Shown here: positions 1 through 9,559 of the stretch, one piece after another
Layout of the letters: the number at the start of each line of letters is the position of its first letter
Numbering within the stretch: the stretch's first letter is position 1
Virus record (IMG/VR): IMGVR_UViG_3300017743_000097
Coordinates: 1-26,873 of that record
Length of the DNA: 26,873 bases
Strand: one strand, 5' to 3'
From: a virus
Position numbers and translations under genes: made by a program
Notes under the pieces: model-generated
What the model was told of the DNA's origin: nothing
The model's database searches: none
The model's input: the letters and a program-made list of their open reading frames with translations, nothing else

Positions 1-1214
1 GAGAAATTGAAAATATTCCAACAATAGAACTTTCTAGTCCTGAAAATGATTATGATGTTACAAAAACCCTAAGTCATAATCAAGAAAATTGGTCGAATGT
101 AACTTATGGTGATTATTATATGAATGTATATAATGAAGAAACCTATATTAATTCTCAAGTCAATACCAATAGTAGTTCTCAATTTACTATTTCATACGGA
201 AACAAACATGGATATGGTTCTGTAAATGATCAAAAGTCAACAAGTATTACCAAAGCAATTTACACGCAGTACAAAAACATATTATTAGGACCGGGAGATT
301 CATCGTGGACATTTTCTTTAGATTCTTCTACACAATCAAGTATAGATAGAGATTCAATATACGTAATTAATTTTTCTGCTTCGAATTTAAAAGAAAAATT
401 TGATGCGGGTAATTTGGAATTTAAGTTAGCTTTTCGTCAACCTGGATTAAATGGAAATAGTGATATAGTAGTATCCGAAACATTTCGTGATGATAGCAGA
501 TCAAATAATTCATACGGAACAAGTTCAGGAAAAGTATGTCAAATAATTACAGGATCAATTATTGATGAATATACTGATGCAGACAAATATGCAGTAGGAA
601 CTGGTATAGGAGCAGGAGAAGGATTTGGATTTGCTTATCCTGATCTTGGTATACTTGTTCTAAATCCATTTGCACTTGCGTGTCACTTTGGAAATAAAAT
701 TGAAGAAGAACAAATTGCACAAGGTGATACAGAATCAGCAAATTCAAAAAATAATGTAGGTAGACAACTTGCGTGGTATGGCATAGTTGATCCTGACAAA
801 GAATATACAGATTTACTAAAATATGGTACAGAACGAAATCATCAGAATTTTTTAAAACTATTTAATGGTATCAAGTTGGGTGGTAACTTTAAAGCAAGAA
901 GTACTGAGTTTGTTCCATCAAAACACTATTTTATACGAGTCAAAAATACTGATTTCAATCATAGTAATAATCCTTCATTTGTGTTCAGTGGTAAAGAAGC
1001 AACTGAAATATACGAAACAGGATCAGGTCCTAGTAGAGATTATTGGTTAGGAAGATTAAGACATGAAGATTTTGTTGATGATCCAAAGACTTATATAACA
1101 ACAATTGGTTTGTACAATGAAAATAATGAATTAGTTGCGGTTGCTAAGCTTAGTGTTCCAATTTTAAAAAGTTTTGACACAGAAACACTAATTAAAGTAA
1201 AGTTAGATTTTTAG
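1..1214 (+). CDS. Large virion structural protein, C-terminal fragment (5' end outside window)
   Basis: The reading frame is open from base 3, so the ATG at 120 is an internal methionine and the gene starts upstream of the window; about 403 residues are visible. The protein is rich in Ser, Asn, Thr and Gly, as phage tail or fibre proteins often are, with no transmembrane segment. A segment around bases 600-700 (Gly-rich, then FGFAYPDLGILVLNP) resembles segments I associate with structural proteins of marine T4-like phages. The last ~40 residues start TTIGLYNENNELVAVAKLS and match the C-terminus of the next, giant protein, suggesting a shared assembly or attachment module. It lies directly upstream of that giant gene with a 38-base gap. 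The structural role is inferred from composition, context and the shared C-terminus; the exact part of the virion is unknown. Confidence 0.7.
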   Translation, partial: EIENIPTIELSSPENDYDVTKTLSHNQENWSNVTYGDYYMNVYNEETYINSQVNTNSSSQFTISYGNKHGYGSVNDQKSTSITKAIYTQYKNILLGPGDSSWTFSLDSSTQSSIDRDSIYVINFSASNLKEKFDAGNLEFKLAFRQPGLNGNSDIVVSETFRDDSRSNNSYGTSSGKVCQIITGSIIDEYTDADKYAVGTGIGAGEGFGFAYPDLGILVLNPFALACHFGNKIEEEQIAQGDTESANSKNNVGRQLAWYGIVDPDKEYTDLLKYGTERNHQNFLKLFNGIKLGGNFKARSTEFVPSKHYFIRVKNTDFNHSNNPSFVFSGKEATEIYETGSGPSRDYWLGRLRHEDFVDDPKTYITTIGLYNENNELVAVAKLSVPILKSFDTETLIKVKLDF

Positions 1215-1238
1215 AACGTGCAAAATTTTATATACAAA

Positions 1239-1247
1239 TATATTTAT
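1239..1247 (+). promoter_or_regulatory. Candidate late promoter element TATATTTAT
   Basis: TATATTTAT lies 5 bases before the GTG start of the giant structural gene, in a 38-base gap. The same nonamer recurs at the heads of other gene groups. No -35-like element is obvious, as expected for T4-type late promoters. If it acts as a -10 element, transcription would begin at or within a few bases of the start codon. Confidence 0.5.
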
Positions 1248-1252
1248 ATTTT

Positions 1253-4200
1253 GTGATAAAAACTATAAAATTATCTGATAAATCAGTCCGTAGATTTAAA
1301 TCCCACAAAAAATGGACATACACGACACTTGATCAAGGTGACTCAATTGTACTTGAACAGGGTAACGAAATTCCTATTTTTCTAGATTCAGATGTAAAAC
1401 TTGCAACAGAGCAAAATGATTCTGACTTAAAACTAAGTGTAAAAACAGGAAAAAATATACAAGGAACATTTTTTGATAGTGAGAGTAAGTATTACAATTC
1501 AGATGCCGAACCAATAAATCACGATGGTTCATATCAACGAGTAGTATATAATTCAGTAAAGCATTTATTTTACAATACTTATGGGTTAGGTAATTTAGAA
1601 AATAATTCTTATACCTCACAATACGACAAAAATCCTATGTTTGTATTTGGTTCAGAAACAGGAATCTACAACCCAACAAATATATACTCAGATACAACAG
1701 GTCAAAGTGCGTTGAACGCAGAACGCAGAATACTCGGTGATAAAGTGTCTGTTGTAGAAATTCCATCAGAAATATTTGGTGAGAAAATAAAACCAAGTTC
1801 TTTTAAAATAAATGATTATAGTTCACCGTACGGTGTAATAGAAATGGAAGATGATGGTGCTACAAACATTATGATTGGAAGTAACTCTTTTAATAAAGTA
1901 CAAGAGTTATGGGGTGGTATATCAGAAGAAATAATTCCAGATGAAGGTGAAGTGGTGTTTGATTATTCTGATTTATCACATGGATACAAATTATCTTCCG
2001 CAGGAAATTATTTATTAGTAGGTTCACCGATTGAACCATCTTCACCAAGTGATCTTCAGTCTGGTAGAGCAACACTATACAAAAAAAATAAAGATATTGA
2101 TTCATTTCAAAAAGTCAAAGAATTTTATTCACCCTTTACACAAAATGGTTTATCAATTGAATCACAGAACGATAATACTGGATTTATTGTAACAGAATTA
2201 GGAAATATATTAACTTCAAGTGAATCTATTAACGACAACTTTGGAGTCTCAGTTGAACTTGGTTGGGGAATGTGTGCGATTGGTTCTCCTCGTTCTCATA
2301 TAACCGGTTCTGAAAACAACTCTGCAACCGGTCATGTTTTTATTTATGATAGAAACAAAGGTGGAGTTGAAAACTGGGGTTTAATAAATGTATTGGAAGG
2401 TGAACCTGATAGTGATTTCGGATATTCTGTTTCCACCTATAAAAATTATATGGTAGTTGGTTCACCTGAACTTAATAATTCAAGAGGTGGTGTGTATGTT
2501 TACAAGAAAACTAAAAGAACAAAATCGCATCCTTGGATAAGAACCTCATCGGTTTTTGAATCATACACCCAAGATACTACAGGTGCGTACATAGGAAATC
2601 CACCACAGAATACTGAATCATTCAGATCATACATAGAAAGTAGAAATTTAATTGTATCAAGGAAAATAGCAGAAACTAGATTAGTACTAAAAGAAAAATA
2701 TCAAAACGATAATATAACTGAAGAGCAGTATTATCAACTTTTACCAACGAATGATGATTATAGTTATGTTTATCCATATGATGCAATTTGGTCACCCGAA
2801 CCAACTGAGACTGATTTATTTAATGATGTCGATAAAATACTATTAAAAAAAGAAGAACAAAGGAAACTTTACCAAAAATCTGTATACAAAGATTATCTGT
2901 TTGATGAAAAAACAAATAATTACATACCAAATCCCAACCACGAAGAAAACGAATTGAATAAATGGGCATCACGGTGGAAAATAACAAGTGTTATAGGAAA
3001 TGCAACACCAATTGATACATTTGATTCAGATACAGAGTGCGATGATTTCAAGGTAACAACCTTTGACAACGAAAATCTACACGCTGTCGGTGATTCAAAA
3101 TACCCACACAATGAATACACTGAATCACCTGACTCGGCGATTGGGGATGCTACATGGGATTTAGTTGGATTCATACCACCACCCTCGGGTCGTGTGCATA
3201 GATTTGGAGAAAATGTTAAAATTCACAAAAATACAATATACATAACGAATCCATCGACACCAAATTCGGAGTGTTTTGTATACAAAAAAGAAATAAACGA
3301 ACACGATTGTGAAGTTTGGAAATTAAATTACAGAATTAACGAAACACAAATAGAAGGAGTTGAATCAAACAAAAATCTATCAGATCAGTTTAGGTCGGTT
3401 GATGTTGATGTTTCTGAAAACAAAATAAATATAAAAATTCGTCCAACCACTGATGATCATGTATCTTGGGCATATCAATTTGATAAAGATTTAATTGCGA
3501 ATGTATCACAAGATGAAAATGAGCAGAATTTAGTAAGTGGAACTTCTTTAGAAAAGTGTGATTTTTCATATACTCAGCAAAACCAATACAAATTTTATAG
3601 TCGTTTTAAAAAGATAAACGGAAAAGAAGCAGGTCAGATTTCTTTTAACAGTGGTGATGTTGTAAAAATTAAAGATTTATTGAATGATGATTACTTAAAT
3701 TCAGAAAATTCATCTTTTTACTCAAAGGGTGAGATGGAAGGTTCTCATGTAAGTGGATATTCAGCAAATTCAATCGGATTATCATGGAAAAACTTTAGAG
3801 AAAATGTATCATTTGTTTATCCAGATGTTCCTGCTGGTACTCAAGCATCGTTTATGACTATATATTCTCCTCATGCAAAGTTATCAAATGGTGCATATGA
3901 TCCAATTCATACAATAGCAGAAATAGGAGCACAAGAAACATTAAATGGTAAGATTGTTAGATTAATTTTTAATCAAGGAGATGATAATAAACAAGAACAT
4001 TTTATAGATTTTATTTTTAAAGGAACAATTGAAGGAACACATTATACTCTTAATGAACTTCAAACAAGTTTAGATTTTGCGTGTACACTTCCACCTAACT
4101 TTGGAAAGGTAATTGATATAAATGATATTGATTTTTATGATCCGTTGAAAAATAAATCTGATGCCAGGTTTTACAGTAAAGACGAAAATCAACTATCTTA

Positions 4201-7200
4201 TATAGACTCGTATTCTTCAAACAATTCAATGGCAATATCTTGGAAAAATGTTAGAGAAAATGTGTCTTTTTCATATCCACATTGTGATCCTGGTGTTAAA
4301 GCCTCTTTTATGACAATCTATGCCAACGAAGCAAAGCAGTTGGACGGAAGTTATGATCCAATATATACACTTGCTGAAATTGGAGCCCAAGATACACTAA
4401 ACGGTAAAAAGGTTCGTTTAATAATAAACACAGGATCACCAAGTGAAGCATTTCAAGAATATCACTATGATTTTATTTTTAAGGGTTCAGTCAGTGGAAC
4501 TCATTTTACTATAAGTGAATTACGAGAAAATTTTATTTATGAAAGAACTTTACCACCAAATCTGGGAACACACATAGATTTGGGAGAAGATAAACTTACA
4601 AAAGGAGACATTTTAGATAATGCACAGAATTCTAAAATGTTTAGCAAACCGGCCGATGGATTTTCTTATTTAGACGATGAATGTGATTCTGACGAACTTG
4701 CTTTATCGTGGAAAAACTTTAGAGAAAATGTATCGTTCTCATATCCAAAGTGTAAGTATGGAAACGAACCTGCTTTTATGGCAGTATATTCTAATGAAGC
4801 AAAATTAGATAATGGAATGTATGATCCTGCATATATGTTGGGTGAAATAGGAGCACAAAATACTTTAAACGGAAAAACGGTAAGATTAACACTAAACGCA
4901 GGAGACAAAACCGGAAAAGAATCGTATTATGAATTTGAGTTTCGTGGTACACCACAAGGAACACACTTCACTTTAAGTGAACTAAGAGAAAATTTTGATA
5001 ATAATTACTCGGAGTTACCTGCAAACTTTGGAAAAATTACAAATCTTCGTCATTTAAAATTTGATGATAACTATGGAACTTGTAAATCAAAGTTATTTTT
5101 TAGTAAAGAAGAAAATGGAATGTCTTATGTTGATCCGTTTGCACCGGATAATTCAATGGCACTATCGTGGAAAAACTTCAGAGAGGATATATCATTTAGT
5201 TATCCAAATTGCGTAGTTAGTGGAAATCCATGTTTTATGACAATATATGCAAACAATGCAAAAACTGAAACAGGTGAATATGATCCTGCTTATATTTTAG
5301 CAGAAATAGGTGCAGATAAAGAATTAAATGGAAAAATAGTAAAGTTAATTTTGAACTCAAGCAATTGCAGTTTATCAGATAAAACAAGATATTATGAATT
5401 TATCTTCAATGGTAGTATCACAGGAACTCACTTTACTTTGAATGAATTGTCACATTCACACGAATATGATTGTACGTTACCACCAAATTTAGGTAGTTAT
5501 ACAAAAATAAAGTCTGGTATTTCTAATGATTATTTAGATAGTAAACATGGAGCACTATTTTACTCTAAAGAATCTAATGGATTTTCATATACAAAACCAT
5601 ATGCCGAGCAAGATGATATGGCGGTGTCTTGGAAAAACTTTCGTGAGAATGTTTCGTTTTCATATCCGTCAGTTAAAAGTGGCACTCAACCATCGTTTAT
5701 GACAATTTACTCGAATGAAGCACTTAAAGAAGATGGTACATATGATCCAATTTATACTCTCGCAGAAATCGGAGCCCAAGAAACTCTCGATGGACATCCG
5801 GTAAGATTAACAATGAACACCGGTTCTGTCGGAGGTGAAGAATTTTATTTTGAGTTTGTTTATGCAGGTAGTATCGGTGGTACTCATTTTACACTTAACG
5901 AACTAATGAGTTCACCTTTATTCATACGAATGAAGGATACTATTCACATTGAACCAAAAATATTAGAAACTCCATCAAGAACTTACACAAACTCAATACA
6001 GAAAAAAATAAGAACAAATAAAATAAAAAAGATTAAATCTTTTGGAAGTATACCACATAATACAGGATCAATGGTGAGCATAGAAGATATGCCAGAGGAT
6101 GATTACTTAGAAAATAAACAAAATGCCTGTTTTTATACAAAAGAACCAAATTCAGATTCTTATCTTGAAAACACCGAATACCCAAATGAAATTGGATTGT
6201 CTTGGAAAAATCTCCGTGAGAACATATCATTTACGTATCCAATTACAAATGCAGGTACTACACCTTCATTTATGACTATATATTCAAATTCAGCAAAAAA
6301 TAATGACGGATCGTATGATCCAATACACACACTTGCTGAAATTGGAGCACAAGATACATTAAATGGAGAGTTGGTGCGTCTTACTTTTAATACAGATAAA
6401 GAAAACGAACATTATTATGAATTTATTTTCGATGGAACAATAGAAGGAACTCATTTTACTTTAGATGAAATTGAAACAACTATTTCTACAAGACTAAATT
6501 TACCTTTAATCGTTTATTCACCGTTTCCTAAAAATTGTCGTGTTACTTTGGATAAAAATATAATATCACCTGGAAAACATATGTTATATGTTGGATTGGT
6601 GAATCAAGATGGTGCTTTAATAGGAGAACAGTCTGTTGTAACGTTCTATAATAACCCCCTTGAATACAATATACCTGATAGACACACATTTGTCAAAAAA
6701 CGATATCGTTATCAATACGAAAGTAAAAAGTTTGGGCATTCATTAGATGCAAATGATAAATACCTTATTATAGGTGATCCGTTAGACAGAGAATTTAAAC
6801 CAATAGAAAACCAATACAAAAATTATACGGCGGGTGCAGTTTATGTGTATTCAGTTTCTGATTATACAATAGCATTTAATAAAAAATTATATGGTGAAGA
6901 TGATGTTGAGTTGAATTTTAATTATATGTTTGGTAATGATGTATCTTTACTTGGTAATAACTTTTTAGTTGGTGGTCATGCAGAAGAATACTCAAAAATT
7001 AGCATAAATGACACATCTACCGGTGGAGAAGTTTCTATACAAGATTTAAATAATGGAGCATTAAATTATGCAAACGATACCTACAATACAACTGAAGTTT
7101 TAATCACAAATTTTGAGTATGACTTTGACTCAGAGTATGGTGATTTAAAAATAAAAATAGATATAGGTTCACTTGATTTAGATGAAACAAAATTAAGTGA

Positions 7201-8926
7201 GATGGAGATACGTGCAGACTTTATTGATACTGGTATGAACTCAATAAGAATACACGGATACAAAGGAACTGATACACATATAGCAAATGGAGTGTATTTA
7301 AAAGCAAACAATCCAATAGATGTTTCTTTGGATTGTGATGTATCAACATTTAAGACTACACCAACCTATGTAAATGAAAACGGATACTGTATTTTTTATA
7401 ACGATCAACTTGGTAAATGGGTAATAAGTGATACACCATATATAACCGATGCAAACTTTGCGTATTCCGAGTTGTGTAATAAAAATGAAGTACCAAGTGA
7501 ATTTAATGAGGGGGTGGGTGTATTTGAAAATCAAAAAGTAAAAATAAAACCAAAAAATGATAATATAGGAGAAAACGGATTTTTGACACATGGTATTTAT
7601 CGTGGATATACACATATAGATAAAAATCAAATTTGTATGTATGTCAATAAACTAACAAACACCCCAATCTCAGATAATATTTTATTTGTATATAATGTAG
7701 TAAAGAATGCCGTACAGGGTTATGTTTCTTATTATTCAATCGCAAATGATGAAGTAACCAAAATTAAAAAAATAAAAACAAATAAAAATAAATTTTTTGC
7801 TAGAAAGCAATTTGGATATTCTGTATCATTGAGTACAGATTATATATATGCCGGAAATCCTCTGCTTGGTGATTTTGAAATTGATCAATTAATGACATTT
7901 GGTGGGGCAACTATAACAACAGTTGAAGGTTCATCTAGTTTATTTATGAAATATACAGATTTTCCATCGGGTATATTAGATGATTTAAGAAAATCGGTAA
8001 CTGGAATGGTAATTTCTTATGATCATGCGGCTATTCGTGATAATTTAAAATACTATTTAGGTAATGTATTTTACAAAAATGGAATTTTGTCTATAACCAA
8101 TACCGATGGATACTTTTCAAATATTTTAAATAACAGTGGTGATCGTGGATACGAAATTGAATTCAAAGGTACTCAAACTTTATATGAAAACGAAATCATA
8201 TGTAAAGTAGAACCCCATGAATTTAACACAAGCACAAATCCAACTTCAACCAAAAAAGGAAAAATTCTGTTTGACATAAACGAAGATGGTAAATTTGATA
8301 TTACCGATGTGATTTATATATACCGATTTTTAATGGGAACACTCGTTGTTGATGATGAGGAGGTGTCGGATGATCATGGCATTCCCATTGGAGATGCTTC
8401 TGAAAACTGGCCAACTACTGACCTCGTATTAACTGAATCTGAAGATTTATTATTATTTGATATGTTTGATAATGCTAACATTGAAGATACATTACAAAAT
8501 ACCGAATTAATCAACGAGAAAATTTTACAACTAAATGAAGCAGGTGAATTCGATTTTGATGGAGACGGGATAGCTTCAGAAACAGATGCAAAACTTTTGA
8601 TTAGATATTTTATGGGTAGAACCGGTGAATCTTTAACAAATAATTTAGTGGATAGATTTGGCAATGCAAAAAGAAAAAATGCTTCTGATATCATTGATTA
8701 TCTAAATGAAAAAACTGGTAAATTTTTAGGTGTCGAAATTTTAGACGAATTTTTAAATTATAAGGAAAATGACGCAGTAGATAAATTAGGAAGTTATCTT
8801 GCACCGTATGCCACAACAATTGGATTATATAGTGGATTAGATTTGGTTATGGTAGCAAAACTTGGCAAACCCGTGAAGATACTACCAAACTATCCAATAA
8901 ACTTTTTAGTAAAATTCGACACTTAA
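1253..8926 (+). CDS. Giant virion protein (2557 aa) with FG-GAP-like blades, six-copy domain array and dockerin-like motifs
   Basis: Probable tail or tail-fibre protein. The start is GTG at 1253 (MIKTIKLSDKSVRRFKSHKK); no in-frame ATG exists near it and no Shine-Dalgarno is visible. Order of elements: N-terminal ~240 residues without a recognised fold; FG-GAP-like (integrin-alpha type beta-propeller) units near residues 243, 330, 389 and 651, such as FGYSVSTYKNYMVVGSP; six copies of a ~150-residue domain, residues ~800-1753; three more FG-GAP-like units near 1827, 1893 and 2187; two dockerin/EF-hand-like calcium motifs, DINEDGKFDITD near 2341 and FDFDGDGIASETD near 2434; and a C-terminal TTIGLYSGLDLVMVAKLG module shared with the upstream protein. 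FG-GAP and dockerin elements usually serve extracellular adhesion and calcium binding, so host contact is a reasonable inference. No enzyme motif was recognised. Confidence 0.85.
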   Translation: MIKTIKLSDKSVRRFKSHKKWTYTTLDQGDSIVLEQGNEIPIFLDSDVKLATEQNDSDLKLSVKTGKNIQGTFFDSESKYYNSDAEPINHDGSYQRVVYNSVKHLFYNTYGLGNLENNSYTSQYDKNPMFVFGSETGIYNPTNIYSDTTGQSALNAERRILGDKVSVVEIPSEIFGEKIKPSSFKINDYSSPYGVIEMEDDGATNIMIGSNSFNKVQELWGGISEEIIPDEGEVVFDYSDLSHGYKLSSAGNYLLVGSPIEPSSPSDLQSGRATLYKKNKDIDSFQKVKEFYSPFTQNGLSIESQNDNTGFIVTELGNILTSSESINDNFGVSVELGWGMCAIGSPRSHITGSENNSATGHVFIYDRNKGGVENWGLINVLEGEPDSDFGYSVSTYKNYMVVGSPELNNSRGGVYVYKKTKRTKSHPWIRTSSVFESYTQDTTGAYIGNPPQNTESFRSYIESRNLIVSRKIAETRLVLKEKYQNDNITEEQYYQLLPTNDDYSYVYPYDAIWSPEPTETDLFNDVDKILLKKEEQRKLYQKSVYKDYLFDEKTNNYIPNPNHEENELNKWASRWKITSVIGNATPIDTFDSDTECDDFKVTTFDNENLHAVGDSKYPHNEYTESPDSAIGDATWDLVGFIPPPSGRVHRFGENVKIHKNTIYITNPSTPNSECFVYKKEINEHDCEVWKLNYRINETQIEGVESNKNLSDQFRSVDVDVSENKINIKIRPTTDDHVSWAYQFDKDLIANVSQDENEQNLVSGTSLEKCDFSYTQQNQYKFYSRFKKINGKEAGQISFNSGDVVKIKDLLNDDYLNSENSSFYSKGEMEGSHVSGYSANSIGLSWKNFRENVSFVYPDVPAGTQASFMTIYSPHAKLSNGAYDPIHTIAEIGAQETLNGKIVRLIFNQGDDNKQEHFIDFIFKGTIEGTHYTLNELQTSLDFACTLPPNFGKVIDINDIDFYDPLKNKSDARFYSKDENQLSYIDSYSSNNSMAISWKNVRENVSFSYPHCDPGVKASFMTIYANEAKQLDGSYDPIYTLAEIGAQDTLNGKKVRLIINTGSPSEAFQEYHYDFIFKGSVSGTHFTISELRENFIYERTLPPNLGTHIDLGEDKLTKGDILDNAQNSKMFSKPADGFSYLDDECDSDELALSWKNFRENVSFSYPKCKYGNEPAFMAVYSNEAKLDNGMYDPAYMLGEIGAQNTLNGKTVRLTLNAGDKTGKESYYEFEFRGTPQGTHFTLSELRENFDNNYSELPANFGKITNLRHLKFDDNYGTCKSKLFFSKEENGMSYVDPFAPDNSMALSWKNFREDISFSYPNCVVSGNPCFMTIYANNAKTETGEYDPAYILAEIGADKELNGKIVKLILNSSNCSLSDKTRYYEFIFNGSITGTHFTLNELSHSHEYDCTLPPNLGSYTKIKSGISNDYLDSKHGALFYSKESNGFSYTKPYAEQDDMAVSWKNFRENVSFSYPSVKSGTQPSFMTIYSNEALKEDGTYDPIYTLAEIGAQETLDGHPVRLTMNTGSVGGEEFYFEFVYAGSIGGTHFTLNELMSSPLFIRMKDTIHIEPKILETPSRTYTNSIQKKIRTNKIKKIKSFGSIPHNTGSMVSIEDMPEDDYLENKQNACFYTKEPNSDSYLENTEYPNEIGLSWKNLRENISFTYPITNAGTTPSFMTIYSNSAKNNDGSYDPIHTLAEIGAQDTLNGELVRLTFNTDKENEHYYEFIFDGTIEGTHFTLDEIETTISTRLNLPLIVYSPFPKNCRVTLDKNIISPGKHMLYVGLVNQDGALIGEQSVVTFYNNPLEYNIPDRHTFVKKRYRYQYESKKFGHSLDANDKYLIIGDPLDREFKPIENQYKNYTAGAVYVYSVSDYTIAFNKKLYGEDDVELNFNYMFGNDVSLLGNNFLVGGHAEEYSKISINDTSTGGEVSIQDLNNGALNYANDTYNTTEVLITNFEYDFDSEYGDLKIKIDIGSLDLDETKLSEMEIRADFIDTGMNSIRIHGYKGTDTHIANGVYLKANNPIDVSLDCDVSTFKTTPTYVNENGYCIFYNDQLGKWVISDTPYITDANFAYSELCNKNEVPSEFNEGVGVFENQKVKIKPKNDNIGENGFLTHGIYRGYTHIDKNQICMYVNKLTNTPISDNILFVYNVVKNAVQGYVSYYSIANDEVTKIKKIKTNKNKFFARKQFGYSVSLSTDYIYAGNPLLGDFEIDQLMTFGGATITTVEGSSSLFMKYTDFPSGILDDLRKSVTGMVISYDHAAIRDNLKYYLGNVFYKNGILSITNTDGYFSNILNNSGDRGYEIEFKGTQTLYENEIICKVEPHEFNTSTNPTSTKKGKILFDINEDGKFDITDVIYIYRFLMGTLVVDDEEVSDDHGIPIGDASENWPTTDLVLTESEDLLLFDMFDNANIEDTLQNTELINEKILQLNEAGEFDFDGDGIASETDAKLLIRYFMGRTGESLTNNLVDRFGNAKRKNASDIIDYLNEKTGKFLGVEILDEFLNYKENDAVDKLGSYLAPYATTIGLYSGLDLVMVAKLGKPVKILPNYPINFLVKFDT
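3650..6511 (+). repeat. Array of six diverged ~450-base coding repeats
   Basis: Six units lie within the giant gene at about 3650-4099, 4100-4561, 4562-5026, 5027-5488, 5489-5930 and 6062-6511. Each encodes, in order, a [FL]xSK segment, SWKN[FVL]RE[ND][VI]SF, a YP motif, FMTIYSN-like, YDPxYxLAEIGAQxTLNG, VRLxxN, and GTHFTLNEL. The SWKN motif recurs at residues 844, 996, 1152, 1305, 1459 and 1650, a period of 152-156 residues. The last unit is set off by an extra ~40 residues rich in Lys/Arg/Ile. Copies are clearly homologous at protein level but strongly diverged at DNA level, so the duplications are old. I do not recognise the domain family. Confidence 0.9.
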
Positions 8927-8938
8927 ACAAAATAACTT

Positions 8939-8947
8939 TATATTTAT
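8939..8947 (+). promoter_or_regulatory. Candidate late promoter element TATATTTAT
   Basis: TATATTTAT sits 28 bases before the ATG of the small Gly/Ser-rich gene. Here, unlike upstream of the giant gene or the terminase, there is room for a leader with a clear ribosome binding site. Confidence 0.5.
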
Positions 8948-8960
8948 ATGAAACAACCTA

Positions 8961-8968
8961 TAAGGAGA
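8961..8968 (+). promoter_or_regulatory. Ribosome binding site
   Basis: TAAGGAGA lies about 7 bases before the ATG at 8976. It is one of only a few strong Shine-Dalgarno sites in the window (others precede 16292 and 23342) and fits high expression of the following protein. Confidence 0.75.
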
Positions 8969-8975
8969 CAAAAAA

Positions 8976-9515
8976 ATGGCAGTATCAGCAATACCTAAAA
9001 CATCAATTTTTAATAATCCAGAAGATCGTAAATCCCTTAGTACAAGTTTACTTGATCACTACAATAATACCCAAGGTAGTATTTACACAGGAATGCCTGC
9101 ACCATCACCAGTAGGTGGTTCTGCACCAGCACTAGATGGTCAGATTGAAGACGGAGTAGACTTCTTTTCTGGATCAAGATCAATCAAAGGAAACAGAATT
9201 TCTGATGGAGTGCTTAGTGGTCGTGGAACGTCTGATGTAAACGTCGCAGGTGACGCAAAGCATAGCACAAAATCAACCGGTGGATACGCATTCAGTCGCT
9301 TTAAAACAAAATCTCAAATGGTTGACTATAACGAGGCTGCTTTACAAAACAATGCTGATGCCAGTTGGTACACAAAAGGTCTTGCGGGAACTCCACAAAG
9401 TTATGGAGTATTAGCAAAAACTTCTGATAGACGAGGAAACAGCACATCTGGTTCAGTAAGAATGGGTGGAAACAAAAATGCAGGTGGAGAAGGTTCTGGA
9501 TCAGGAACTTACTAA
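8976..9515 (+). CDS. Small Gly/Ser-rich putative structural protein
   Basis: 179 residues, beginning MAVSAIPKTSIFNNPEDRKS. No enzymatic motif, signal peptide or membrane segment. Gly, Ser and Asn dominate, with few aromatic residues; the segment near residues 40-65 contains PAPSPVGGSAPALDGQIEDG and then VDFFSG, and the tail is Gly-rich (GGEGSGSGTY). Such a low-complexity, flexible protein placed right after a giant tail protein is most simply a minor virion component. It has the best promoter-plus-ribosome-binding-site arrangement in this part of the window, which suggests abundant product late in infection. I do not recognise a named family; the structural role is inferred from context and composition. 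Confidence 0.75.
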   Translation: MAVSAIPKTSIFNNPEDRKSLSTSLLDHYNNTQGSIYTGMPAPSPVGGSAPALDGQIEDGVDFFSGSRSIKGNRISDGVLSGRGTSDVNVAGDAKHSTKSTGGYAFSRFKTKSQMVDYNEAALQNNADASWYTKGLAGTPQSYGVLAKTSDRRGNSTSGSVRMGGNKNAGGEGSGSGTY

Positions 9516-9523
9516 GTTTTCAC

Positions 9524-9552
9524 TTGCCATTTTCTAAAATACTGCATAACAT
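9524..9552 (+). promoter_or_regulatory. Possible sigma70-like promoter for the recombination operon
   Basis: TTGCCA (9524-9529), a 17-base spacer, then TAACAT (9547-9552): 5/6 and 4/6 matches to TTGACA/TATAAT. The predicted transcription start is about 9559, next to the ATG at 9560. This gap has no TATATTTAT motif, which fits an earlier expression class for the replication genes. The match could be chance in AT-rich DNA. Confidence 0.35.
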
Positions 9553-9559
9553 ATAGTTT

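Noticed and set aside
120-122. ATG at 120 as the start of the first gene
   Set aside because: The frame is open to the window edge, the upstream codons look coding, and there is no ribosome binding site, so the gene is truncated.
1241-1248. TATTTATA at 1241, 8941 and 23993 read as T4 late promoters (TATAAATA) on the minus strand
   Set aside because: No convincing minus-strand genes exist in the window, and the positions are explained by the plus-strand TATATTTAT motif. Antisense transcription cannot be excluded.
8374-8694. Minus-strand open frames of 60-110 codons here and elsewhere (for example 15278-15604, 21303-21638)
   Set aside because: They lie wholly inside well-supported plus-strand genes, show no motifs, and have skewed composition typical of reverse-complement shadows.
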